Positions 57,985-64,000 of a stretch of DNA of 64,000 nt are shown piece by piece. How positions within the stretch are numbered: the first letter of the stretch is position 1; every line of letters begins with the position of its first letter. The position numbers and the translations under genes are program-made. Source of the stretch: an uncultured Colwellia sp. (GTDB lineage Bacteria > Pseudomonadota > Gammaproteobacteria > Enterobacterales > Alteromonadaceae); the NCBI GenBank assembly GCA_913058245.1, contig CAJXQJ010000002.1, forward strand, positions 1 through 64,000. Reading direction: 5' to 3'. A model generated the notes under the pieces. The model was not told the origin of the DNA. It ran no database searches and saw only the letters and a program-made list of their open reading frames with translations.

Positions 57985-58887
57985 ATGAATACATTTATTG
58001 AAATAACTGGCTTAACCCAAGAATTATTAATTTTCTTAGCAATCGATATTGCCATCGCAATTGTACTACTCGGTGCTATGCGTTTTATTAGTGGCTTATC
58101 GGCACAAGTTAACTCTACCGACGAACTAGCAAAAGAAGATAATTTTGCCTTTGGCATTAGTGTTGCGGGGAGTGTGGCCGCACTAGGTATTGTGCTAACC
58201 GGCGCGATTACCGGCGAAAATGCTGATAGTTACTTAATGGAAGCCGTAGGTATGGCTAGTTACGGTATTTTTGGTTTAATTCTAATTAAAGTTGGCCGCG
58301 TATTTCACGACCGCTTCGCATTAAACAAAATTGATAAAAATGCTCAAATTAAAGCTCAAAACATTACAGTGGGAATAGTTGATGCATCTGGTGCTATCGC
58401 AACTGCGATTATTATTCGTGCGGTACTGTTATGGGTGTATGGTTTAGATATTAATACTTTTACTGCTATTGCCGCCGGTTTTATTGTTTCTCAAGCAATG
58501 TTGGTGTTAGTCACTCGTATTAAAGAGCGCCAATATGCTGCCAATAACCAGAATGCCAGTATGCAAAGCGCTTTTGCCGAAGGACAAATAGCTTTAGCTA
58601 TTCGTTATGCTGGACAAGTTATTAGTACTGCTCTTGCCGTAACTGCAGCAAGCCATTTTCTAACTTACAGCCCTGAAACCTTAATGATAAATCTGGTTGG
58701 CTGGTTAGTTTTCGGTATTATCATGACAATTCTTGTCGCATTACTAACATCTATCGCCAAACGCTTAGTATTAATGGGTATTAACCTAGTGGAGGAAGTT
58801 GATCAACAACATAATATTGGTGTTGCCTGTGTAGAAATGGCCATCAGTATTTCAATTGCGTTAATTTTAACGGCACTAATGTCATAA
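57985..58887 (+). CDS. DUF350 membrane protein (YjfL-like, duplicated)
   Basis: This 300-residue inner-membrane protein has about eight helices in two halves. Each half resembles one DUF350 unit: LAKEDNFAFGISVAGSVAALGIVLTGAI in the first and SAFAEGQIALAIRYAGQVISTALAV in the second. The GMASYGIFGLILIKVGRVFHDRF segment is typical. E. coli YjfL is a shorter relative in the yjfIJKLMC set. DUF350 genes recur beside PspA-like and polyamine-related genes; the activity is unknown. It shares an operon with the upstream lipoprotein and is followed by a hairpin. Confidence 0.85.
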   Translation: MNTFIEITGLTQELLIFLAIDIAIAIVLLGAMRFISGLSAQVNSTDELAKEDNFAFGISVAGSVAALGIVLTGAITGENADSYLMEAVGMASYGIFGLILIKVGRVFHDRFALNKIDKNAQIKAQNITVGIVDASGAIATAIIIRAVLLWVYGLDINTFTAIAAGFIVSQAMLVLVTRIKERQYAANNQNASMQSAFAEGQIALAIRYAGQVISTALAVTAASHFLTYSPETLMINLVGWLVFGIIMTILVALLTSIAKRLVLMGINLVEEVDQQHNIGVACVEMAISISIALILTALMS

Positions 58888-58919
58888 TTGGTCAGTGATT
58901 TAAAGCCTTAGTCAATGAA

Positions 58920-58950
58920 CTATTTAAGCCCTAAGCTCGGGCTTAAATAG
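58920..58950 (+). terminator. Hairpin after the DUF350 gene
   Basis: CTATTTAAGCCC and GGGCTTAAATAG form a perfect 12-bp stem followed by TCTTT. Stem strength is high but the T-run is weak, so termination may be partial. Confidence 0.6.
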
Positions 58951-59017
58951 TCTTTACCAAAATACTCAAATATATAGACTCATCTTCCCTACATGTTAAA
59001 AGCCAGGAATTACCACA

Positions 59018-60721
59018 ATGAGCACTAGAAATCGCCTCTGGGATGATGTTCTTCTTATTCTAACAATGGCCGTATTAGCAGGCTGCGGGCTCATTTACGA
59101 ATACTTATTATCACATTATGCAGGTCGTGTACTTGGCATAATGGAAAGCACTATTTATGCAATGATAGGCTTAATGATTGTTGCTATGGGCTTAGGAGCT
59201 TTTGCTGCTAGAAAAATTCAATGTGCGTTTAACGGTTTTGTTTGGTTAGAGCTCGCTATCGCTTTTTTAGGTAGCGGATCAATACTAATTATTGGCGGCC
59301 TAATCGCCCTTACGCAAACATTCCCTGAAATATTAGGACAAATGTTTAACTTACCACCTGACGCCTACCCTCGCGGTGGCTTATTTAAGCAATTGAGCTT
59401 TATTGCCTTTAACAGTCCTTATTTCTTCGGCCTTATTTTGGGCTTTTTTATTGGTATGGAAATACCATTGATCGCCAGAATACGTGAAGAAATACATCAA
59501 AAACACTTGAAACATAATTTAGGTACTATTTATGGTGCTGACTATGTTGGTGCCGGTATAGGTGCAGCAATTTGGGTAGTGTTTTTACTGACTATCGACA
59601 TCAGTAAGGCCAGTGCATTAACCGCTGCATTAAACCTACTTGCCGGTAGTGTTTTTGTAATTTATTACTGGCAAAAATTAAATTGGCGTAAAACGCTAAT
59701 CTCTGCTCATATTGTTCTCTTTGTCGCCATCATCGCTATTTATCAATTTGGTAATTCTTGGTTAAGCCAAATGAGTAACTTATTGTACTTAGATAAAGTT
59801 GTTTATAGCGATAAAACACGTTATCAACAGCTAACATTCACCGAGCGAAATATAGGTGCAATGCAAGATAAAGTGATTAATTTTTACTTAAATGGTCGCT
59901 TACAATTCTCATCATCTGACGAATTTATCTACCACAGCTACCTCGTTAGCCCTGTATTAGCGGGGTCAGCAAGACAAGAAAATATTTTAATTGTTGGTGG
60001 CGGTGATGGACTAGCGCTTCGTGATGTACTGCAATGGCAACCGAAGAGAGTTACCTTAGTTGATTTAGACACAGAATTAATTAACTTATTTAAATCACCT
60101 AATGAAAAACTGCCTAAGCAATTAGCAAATAGCATTACGTCGTTGAATAAGACGAGCTTGCAAGACAAGCGTGTTGAAATAATTTCCGCCGATGCCTTTA
60201 TTGCTATCGATAAACTTTTGCAAAACAACGAGGGTTTTGACGCTATTATTGTTGATTTACCTGATCCAAGTCATCCAGATCTAAACAAACTTTATTCAGT
60301 TAACTTTTATGCTCGTTTAAAGCAATTGCTCGCAGGAGACGGCTTAATTGGAATTCAGTCGGCAAGCCCTTATCACGCAAAAGATGCCTTTATTGCAATA
60401 GGGAAAACCGTCGATGCGGCAGGCTTTTCATCTGTTCAACAATATCACGACAATGTACCTAGTTTTGGCGAGTGGGGTTGGACCATTGCTAGTAAAATAG
60501 GTGCAGCGCCATTGACTCGTTTAACAAAGTTGTCGAAATTACCCGTTCAACACCATTGGCTAACATTGCCTATGGTAATTAATGCCTTTGATTTTTCACG
60601 CGACTTTTATCAAAACCAAGCAAGTATCCCTATTAACTACTTAGGTAGTCATGCTATTTATCAACTGCATCAACAAGCATGGCAAGACCAACAAGGCTTA
60701 AATAATGCTCATTTACAATAA
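59018..60721 (+). CDS. Membrane-anchored spermidine synthase-like protein
   Basis: This 567-residue protein fuses about seven membrane helices (1-245) to a C-terminal spermidine-synthase-like aminopropyltransferase domain (about 258-530). The domain has LNGRLQFSSSDEF (291-303), the decarboxylated-SAM-binding GGGDGLALRDVL at 327-338, acidic VDLD (348-351) and DLPDPSHPDLNKLYS at 413-427. The usual YHE of soluble synthases is YHS (305-307), so the amine substrate may differ. ATG with AGGAA upstream. It lies between the DUF350 and yjfI genes. No SAM decarboxylase is in the window. A polyamine-type modification at the membrane is the best guess. Confidence 0.88.
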   Translation: MSTRNRLWDDVLLILTMAVLAGCGLIYEYLLSHYAGRVLGIMESTIYAMIGLMIVAMGLGAFAARKIQCAFNGFVWLELAIAFLGSGSILIIGGLIALTQTFPEILGQMFNLPPDAYPRGGLFKQLSFIAFNSPYFFGLILGFFIGMEIPLIARIREEIHQKHLKHNLGTIYGADYVGAGIGAAIWVVFLLTIDISKASALTAALNLLAGSVFVIYYWQKLNWRKTLISAHIVLFVAIIAIYQFGNSWLSQMSNLLYLDKVVYSDKTRYQQLTFTERNIGAMQDKVINFYLNGRLQFSSSDEFIYHSYLVSPVLAGSARQENILIVGGGDGLALRDVLQWQPKRVTLVDLDTELINLFKSPNEKLPKQLANSITSLNKTSLQDKRVEIISADAFIAIDKLLQNNEGFDAIIVDLPDPSHPDLNKLYSVNFYARLKQLLAGDGLIGIQSASPYHAKDAFIAIGKTVDAAGFSSVQQYHDNVPSFGEWGWTIASKIGAAPLTRLTKLSKLPVQHHWLTLPMVINAFDFSRDFYQNQASIPINYLGSHAIYQLHQQAWQDQQGLNNAHLQ

Positions 60722-60760
60722 AATAAAGTGAGTTATGATGATAAAAATGAAAATAAGCAC

Positions 60761-60788
60761 TTGACATATTATGTCCCGATGCTAAATT
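60761..60788 (+). promoter_or_regulatory. Promoter of the yjfI-pspA operon
   Basis: A perfect -35 TTGACA (60761-60766) is followed after 16 bases by TAAATT. The -35 overlaps palindrome copy 2, so a bound protein would block RNA polymerase. Confidence 0.6.
60763..60775. promoter_or_regulatory. 13-bp palindrome, copy 2
   Basis: GACATATTATGTC, the reverse complement of copy 1 at 56940-56952. It overlaps the -35 element of the yjfI promoter. Confidence 0.65.
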
Positions 60789-60798
60789 AACCCTACAC

Positions 60799-60811
60799 GA
60801 CATATTATGTC
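60799..60811. promoter_or_regulatory. 13-bp palindrome, copy 3
   Basis: GACATATTATGTC again, with C and G extending it to a 15-bp palindrome. It lies just downstream of the predicted transcription start, centre-to-centre 36 bp from copy 2. Confidence 0.65.
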
Positions 60812-60816
60812 GTCAA

Positions 60817-60844
60817 GTAAAAAACATCACAAAGTGTTTTTTAC
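60817..60844 (+). promoter_or_regulatory. Leader hairpin upstream of yjfI
   Basis: GTAAAAAACA and TGTTTTTTAC form a 10-bp stem with an 8-base loop in the predicted leader, 18 bp before the ribosome site. It may be a weak attenuator or an mRNA-stability element. Confidence 0.35.
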
Positions 60845-60871
60845 GCTACTTATTTAAACATGAGGAAAAAC

Positions 60872-61285
60872 ATGAATATTCATAAGATAGCTGATTACCT
60901 AAATACATTGGCAGACGAATCACATACCGGGATGGTTTTTGATTGCCAGCCAATAACAGGTGAAGTTGATGTGTTACAAATTACGGTACTTGGCCGTGAA
61001 GAACTACCAATTTTTGTTTCGGTTACTGACGACCAAATTTTATGTATTACTTACCTTTGGGGTCAGGATGAAGTTAAGTCAGATAAAATCAATGAAATGC
61101 ATGTCAGTATGCTGGAAATGAATATTCCAATGCCACTGTCGTCATTTTCTAAAATTGGTGATAAGTATGTCATTTTTGGCGCACTGGCCATTAGCTCGAC
61201 ATTTGATGATATAGAACATGAACTAGCAGTATTAAGTAACAATGCGCTAGAGATTATTGACGATATGAGTGATTACTTAATTTAA
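60872..61285 (+). CDS. yjfI: YjfI family (DUF2170) protein
   Basis: This 137-residue acidic cytosolic protein belongs to DUF2170: LQITVLGREELPIFVSVTDDQILCITYLWGQDE and NIPMPLSSFSKIGDKYVIFGAL are the family core, and the C-terminus is a LAVLSNNALEIIDDMSDYL helix. I take the second ATG (60872, MNIHKIADYL), because GAGGA lies 6 bases before it, inside the codons of the longer reading from 60860. In E. coli yjfI directly precedes the PspA paralogue yjfJ, as here. The function is unknown; a PspA-binding or stress role is inferred from fixed linkage. Confidence 0.87.
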   Translation: MNIHKIADYLNTLADESHTGMVFDCQPITGEVDVLQITVLGREELPIFVSVTDDQILCITYLWGQDEVKSDKINEMHVSMLEMNIPMPLSSFSKIGDKYVIFGALAISSTFDDIEHELAVLSNNALEIIDDMSDYLI

Positions 61286-61308
61286 GCAGCCACTGTAGGA
61301 GTATTAAT

Positions 61309-61998
61309 ATGAGTATTTTTAAAAAAATTATGACCGCAATCCGTGGTGGCGCAACAGAAGTTGGTGAAGCCATTGTTGATTCAAATGCAACACGTATATT
61401 CGAACAAGAGATTCGTGATGCTGAAAACCACTTAACTAAAGCAAAACGCGACCTAACCGGCGTTATGGCTCAACAAATGTCTTCAAGCCGTGAAGTTGAC
61501 CGTATCAAGCGTGAAGTTACTGAGCATGAGGGCTATGCAGTACAAGCTTTAGAAAAAGGTGATGAAACACTTGCTCTTGCTGTGGCTGAGAAAATTTCAG
61601 CTTTAGAAAGTGAACTAACAACACAACAGCAAGCATTAGACAGTTTTCAAGGTAATGCTGAGCGTTTAAAAGAGTTAGTGAAAAAGAGTGAACGCCAAGT
61701 TGCTGAATACAAACGTCAATTGTCTATGGTGAAAACCACTGAAAGCGTACAAAAAGCAACTTCCGCTATCACAGATAATTTTTCATCAAGTAACTCTAAA
61801 CTACTTAATGCGAAAGACTCATTAGAGCGCATTAAAGCTAAGCAGCAAAAATTTGATGACCAAATGAAAGCTGCTGAAGTTTTAGAATCAGAAAATTCAG
61901 ATAGCTCATTGGAAGCAAAATTGAAAGAAGCGGGCATTGGTGCTAACGATAACAACGCGAACTCTGTTTTAGAGCGTTTAAAAGCTAAACAGAAATAA
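61309..61998 (+). CDS. PspA/IM30 family protein (YjfJ-like)
   Basis: This 229-residue member of the PspA/IM30/Vipp1 (ESCRT-III-like) family forms oligomers on stressed inner membranes. The N-terminus MSIFKKIMTAIRGGATEVGE is a short amphipathic helix. A long coiled coil (about 28-145) follows, and then a C-terminal helical part that is disordered around SSNSKL and SENSDSS. It lacks the strict PspA N-terminus and is closer to YjfJ, as the yjfI gene 23 bp upstream suggests. AGGAG precedes the ATG. No pspBC or pspF genes are seen. A terminator-like hairpin follows. Confidence 0.88.
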   Translation: MSIFKKIMTAIRGGATEVGEAIVDSNATRIFEQEIRDAENHLTKAKRDLTGVMAQQMSSSREVDRIKREVTEHEGYAVQALEKGDETLALAVAEKISALESELTTQQQALDSFQGNAERLKELVKKSERQVAEYKRQLSMVKTTESVQKATSAITDNFSSSNSKLLNAKDSLERIKAKQQKFDDQMKAAEVLESENSDSSLEAKLKEAGIGANDNNANSVLERLKAKQK

Positions 61999-62014
61999 TT
62001 TACCAACCTTTTAC

Positions 62015-62048
62015 ACCGCTTTTCATCATAGATGTTAAGCGGTTTTTT
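62015..62048 (+). terminator. Hairpin and T-run between pspA-like and yjfK-like genes
   Basis: An outer ACCGCTT/AAGCGGT stem and an inner CATC/GATG stem are followed by T6, 16 bp after the pspA-like stop. It may reduce expression of the downstream genes relative to PspA. Confidence 0.75.
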
Positions 62049-62107
62049 CGTTATAGATCACATAAATTGAACAACAACGATAAATAGATAATTTTTAGGA
62101 GAGACCC

Positions 62108-62746
62108 TTGAGTTTTTTTAAACGAATGTTTAACAAGCCAGTTGAAGAGCGCAAGCTAACTAATGTTAAAGACCTGACTCAAGGTGATATTTTAGTTATG
62201 TCTGATAGTTTTGGACTTCCTGAAAACCTTAGAACAAAAGAATTTCAAGTAAGTGCGGTTAACAGCTATGAATTTGAGCATAACACCCAAACCGAGTGGG
62301 TTTTAACCGGTAATAATGACCTAGAACTATATTTAACCTTAGATGAAGATGATAGAACTTACTTAAAATTTTCATTAAAAATATTACACCAAGACGTAGA
62401 AAGTCTATTTGACCTTGAACAGTTCTCAGCGATTTTTGATGAACCAGGCAACGCTCAAATTGAGCGACAAAATGACACCGGTACTACCTCAGGTTGGAGT
62501 GACGAAATATATCGTCAAAGTGTTTTTGCTAAAGTTGGTTTTTTCCATCGTAAAGATCATCGAAAAAATACTTTATCACCTTATGAAGGCAAAGACAGTG
62601 GTGAACAATTTGAACTTTATAGCTTATACAATGAAGATCAAGATAAAGGCATCGACATTGAAGTATGGCAAGATGGTGATACCGAAGTGTTTTTAACATT
62701 ATTTAAAGCTACTACCGATATTGTTGATATGTACCCAGGAAGCTAA
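62108..62746 (+). CDS. YjfK-like (DUF2491/DUF4178-type) protein
   Basis: This 212-residue soluble acidic protein starts MSFFKRMFNKPVEERKLTNV at a TTG codon, supported by a strong AGGAGAG site 5 bases upstream; the first internal Met (MFNKP) lacks one. An N-terminal beta-rich part (LTQGDILVMSDSFGLPENLR ... EWVLTGNNDLELYLTLDEDD) is followed by YRQSVFAKVGFF and GEQFELYSLYNEDQDKGIDIEVW. I call it YjfK-like from length, general pattern and its place after a PspA/YjfJ gene; the exact DUF is uncertain. It ends 2 bp before the next gene. Confidence 0.6.
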   Translation: MSFFKRMFNKPVEERKLTNVKDLTQGDILVMSDSFGLPENLRTKEFQVSAVNSYEFEHNTQTEWVLTGNNDLELYLTLDEDDRTYLKFSLKILHQDVESLFDLEQFSAIFDEPGNAQIERQNDTGTTSGWSDEIYRQSVFAKVGFFHRKDHRKNTLSPYEGKDSGEQFELYSLYNEDQDKGIDIEVWQDGDTEVFLTLFKATTDIVDMYPGS

Positions 62747-62748
62747 CT

Positions 62749-63075
62749 GTGTCTAGAAAATTACCCGAAAAGTGGCAGTCATCCGTAAAAGCAGTAAAAG
62801 CTGTACAAGTTGCCTTTGATATGGATGAAAAAATTCAGTTGTCCATAAGAAAGCAAGCGTTAGAAGCCGGAATTAGCCCTTCTGAACAAATTCGAGATAT
62901 TTTAGGCTTACCAACCAATAAGCGTCCAAAACGCCCAAGATTAACGGTAAGTTTGTCACCAAGTGATTATGACTTGTTAGCTGAGAAATATAACTTAACT
63001 GCTGATCAACAGCTTGAAATTAAGAAGAAGTTAATGGATGATTTAATTCATTATGTTGAAGAGTCATTAAATTAA
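62749..63075 (+). CDS. Small protein with two ribbon-helix-helix-like halves
   Basis: This 108-residue basic protein starts at a GTG codon 2 bp after the yjfK-like stop, so it is translationally coupled. I see two ribbon-helix-helix-like units. Unit one has strand AVQVAFD (18-24), helix about 26-40 and helix about 43-53, with the GISPSEQIRDILGL pattern of CopG/MetJ-type proteins. Unit two has strand RLTVSLS (64-70), helix 71-81 and helix 84-104. A KRPKRPR linker joins them. A DNA-binding regulator of the palindromes in this region is a reasonable hypothesis, not shown. I do not recognise a named family. Confidence 0.7.
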   Translation: MSRKLPEKWQSSVKAVKAVQVAFDMDEKIQLSIRKQALEAGISPSEQIRDILGLPTNKRPKRPRLTVSLSPSDYDLLAEKYNLTADQQLEIKKKLMDDLIHYVEESLN

Positions 63076-63122
63076 CCTTCAACTGAACATAATTTAGCTA
63101 TTTTAACATTAAGAGATAAACA

Positions 63123-63623
63123 ATGATCGTCGTACAAAAAGCCATGGAAAAAAGTAATTTATACCGTATTGATGAATTCGGGGTAAAAAATTACAACTAT
63201 GGCTTTATCGGTATTGTTTCTTTTACTTTGTTTCTATTCTTAAACCTTACTCTAGGTTATATCACCTACCAAGCGGAGGTTGGACTTGAGTTTTCGCCTG
63301 TTCAAAGTTACAGCGACGCTATTTGGTTAATGGTAATGTCATCAACAACAATTGGTTTTGGTGATGTATATCCAATCACCTTGATCGGCAGAATATCAGT
63401 TTTTATTATGTTTATTCTTGGTGTTGGTATTTTAGGTGGTATGGGTGCAGTGTTTGTCAATAAAGTATTTGGTTTTGCTGATACCAATATAAAAAACCGT
63501 GAATTGAGAAAACAAAATGCACAAATTATTGAACAAAATGGAGAAATATCAAAGAAGCTGTCAAAACTTGAGCAGCAAATTGAACGCTTAACTAAAGCAC
63601 AGAACAACAACTCAAACACTTAA
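63123..63623 (+). CDS. Two-helix potassium channel family protein with coiled-coil tail
   Basis: This 166-residue protein has an outer helix (27-47), a pore helix, a selectivity filter TTIGFGD (75-81, a variant of TVGYGD) and an inner helix (88-110) with the GVGILGG hinge. It therefore fits the two-transmembrane ion-channel family (KcsA-like plan) that works as a tetramer in the inner membrane. The C-terminus (about 122-160) is a hydrophilic coiled coil instead of an RCK gating domain. It is 47 bp after the previous gene and is probably the last gene of the psp-like operon. Membrane-potential control is inferred from context. Confidence 0.85.
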   Translation: MIVVQKAMEKSNLYRIDEFGVKNYNYGFIGIVSFTLFLFLNLTLGYITYQAEVGLEFSPVQSYSDAIWLMVMSSTTIGFGDVYPITLIGRISVFIMFILGVGILGGMGAVFVNKVFGFADTNIKNRELRKQNAQIIEQNGEISKKLSKLEQQIERLTKAQNNNSNT

Positions 63624-63630
63624 CCAATTC

Positions 63631-63656
63631 ATTTACAGCTACTAGTGCCTGTAAAT
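63631..63656 (+). terminator. Weak hairpin after the channel gene
   Basis: ATTTACAG and CTGTAAAT pair with a 10-base loop, 7 bp after the stop codon, without a clear T-run. Confidence 0.35.
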
Positions 63657-63838
63657 AACAATAAAATCAGAGTCGAGATTCCCCAAACCTCTTACATATA
63701 TTAATGTGAGTTTTTATATACAAGTTTCAATATAGTTTTACACTCCCATAATATTTTCACAAAAATAACGGCTAGCAGTCAGCTATTTATGTGTCATACT
63801 GACATTGGATTAACAATGACTTAAACAGGGAAAGCACT

Positions 63839-64000
63839 ATGCGATTAAAATCCATCACATTAACAGCAATAATTATATCTATTTCTGGTTGTGCCAATAA
63901 TTCAGCTTTAGAAGAAAACATTGCCCGCTTAAATCAAAAAGTAGATAACCTTACTGAGCAAGTAAATAGCTTATCATCGCAAACACAGGCGATGTCATCA
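63839..64000 (+). CDS. Lpp-like murein lipoprotein, 3' end cut by window
   Basis: My translation from the ATG at 63839 gives 54 residues to the window end: MRLKSITLTAIIISISGC, with the lipobox ISGC (Cys18), then a heptad-repeat helix (SALEENIARLNQKVDNLTEQ ...). This is the plan of Braun-type lipoproteins, which trimerise and link outer membrane to peptidoglycan. An AGGGAAAG site precedes the ATG. The C-terminus, including any peptidoglycan-linking Lys, lies outside the window, so an Lpp-like leucine-zipper lipoprotein is as far as I can go. Confidence 0.8.
   Translation, partial: MRLKSITLTAIIISISGCANNSALEENIARLNQKVDNLTEQVNSLSSQTQAMSS

Noticed and set aside
63792..63804. TGTCATACTGACA inverted repeat upstream of the Lpp-like gene as a fourth operator copy
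   Set aside because: It has the same 5-3-5 layout but different arms (TGTCA/TGACA instead of GACAT/ATGTC), so it is not the same site.
1..64000. tRNA, rRNA, CRISPR, insertion sequence or prophage
   Set aside because: I saw no cloverleaf-ending CCA genes, rRNA segments, regularly spaced repeats, transposase motifs or phage genes; a covariance-model scan would be needed to exclude small RNAs.

Overview
The window is a 64 kb piece of an AT-rich gammaproteobacterial chromosome. The gene set (Na+-translocating NQR, FabV, BolA, RlmG, SrmB, FldB, NudF/CpdA/YqiA/ParE, HldE, GlnE), the local gene orders and the many TonB, TRAP and c-di-GMP genes point to a marine Alteromonadales member, most likely Colwelliaceae (Colwellia/Thalassotalea type). 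That placement is inferred from protein character, not from a search. Coding density is high and most genes are ordinary core genes. I see no tRNA, rRNA, CRISPR array, insertion sequence or prophage.

Layout. 1-5768 (minus): the nqrABCDEF operon, with nqrF cut by the window start. 6269-10667 (minus): enoyl reductase fabV, then a complete TRAP transporter (dctQ-dctM-dctP order of transcription). 10876-16704: a bolA / yajG / ampG neighbourhood like that of enterobacteria, but interrupted by alkB, rlmG, a periplasmic cyclophilin and an unknown small gene. 16784-20707: a TPR/2OG-oxygenase fusion, a DUF1232 protein and a DUF3667 membrane protein. 20907-27177: the conserved fldB / dsbC-recJ-prfB-lysS block without xerD; prfB keeps its programmed +1 frameshift. 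27280-33791: srmB, a MipA/OmpV porin-like protein, and a FecR plus STN-type TonB receptor pair that has no FecI sigma gene beside it. 33829-37579: a SYLF lipoprotein, yaaA, transaldolase and small unknown genes. 37591-46660 (minus): an EAL protein, parC, two tandem TPR-GGDEF proteins, a VOC protein and parE. 46685-50657: the conserved yqiA-cpdA-yqiB-nudF operon divergent from tolC. 50757-56859: hldE, an LpxL-type acyltransferase, a TcpQ-domain protein and glnE.

56940-63623 holds the most interesting system. It has a lipoprotein with a Ser/Lys/Arg/Tyr-rich tail, a DUF350 membrane protein, a membrane-anchored spermidine synthase-like protein, YjfI (DUF2170), a PspA/IM30 protein, a YjfK-like protein, a small protein with two ribbon-helix-helix-like halves, and a two-helix K+ channel with a coiled-coil tail. 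Three copies of one 13-bp palindrome (arms GACAT and ATGTC) lie upstream of its first gene and in the promoter and leader of yjfI. They suggest that the two operons form one regulon. The ribbon-helix-helix-like protein is a plausible regulator. The window ends inside an Lpp-like murein lipoprotein gene.
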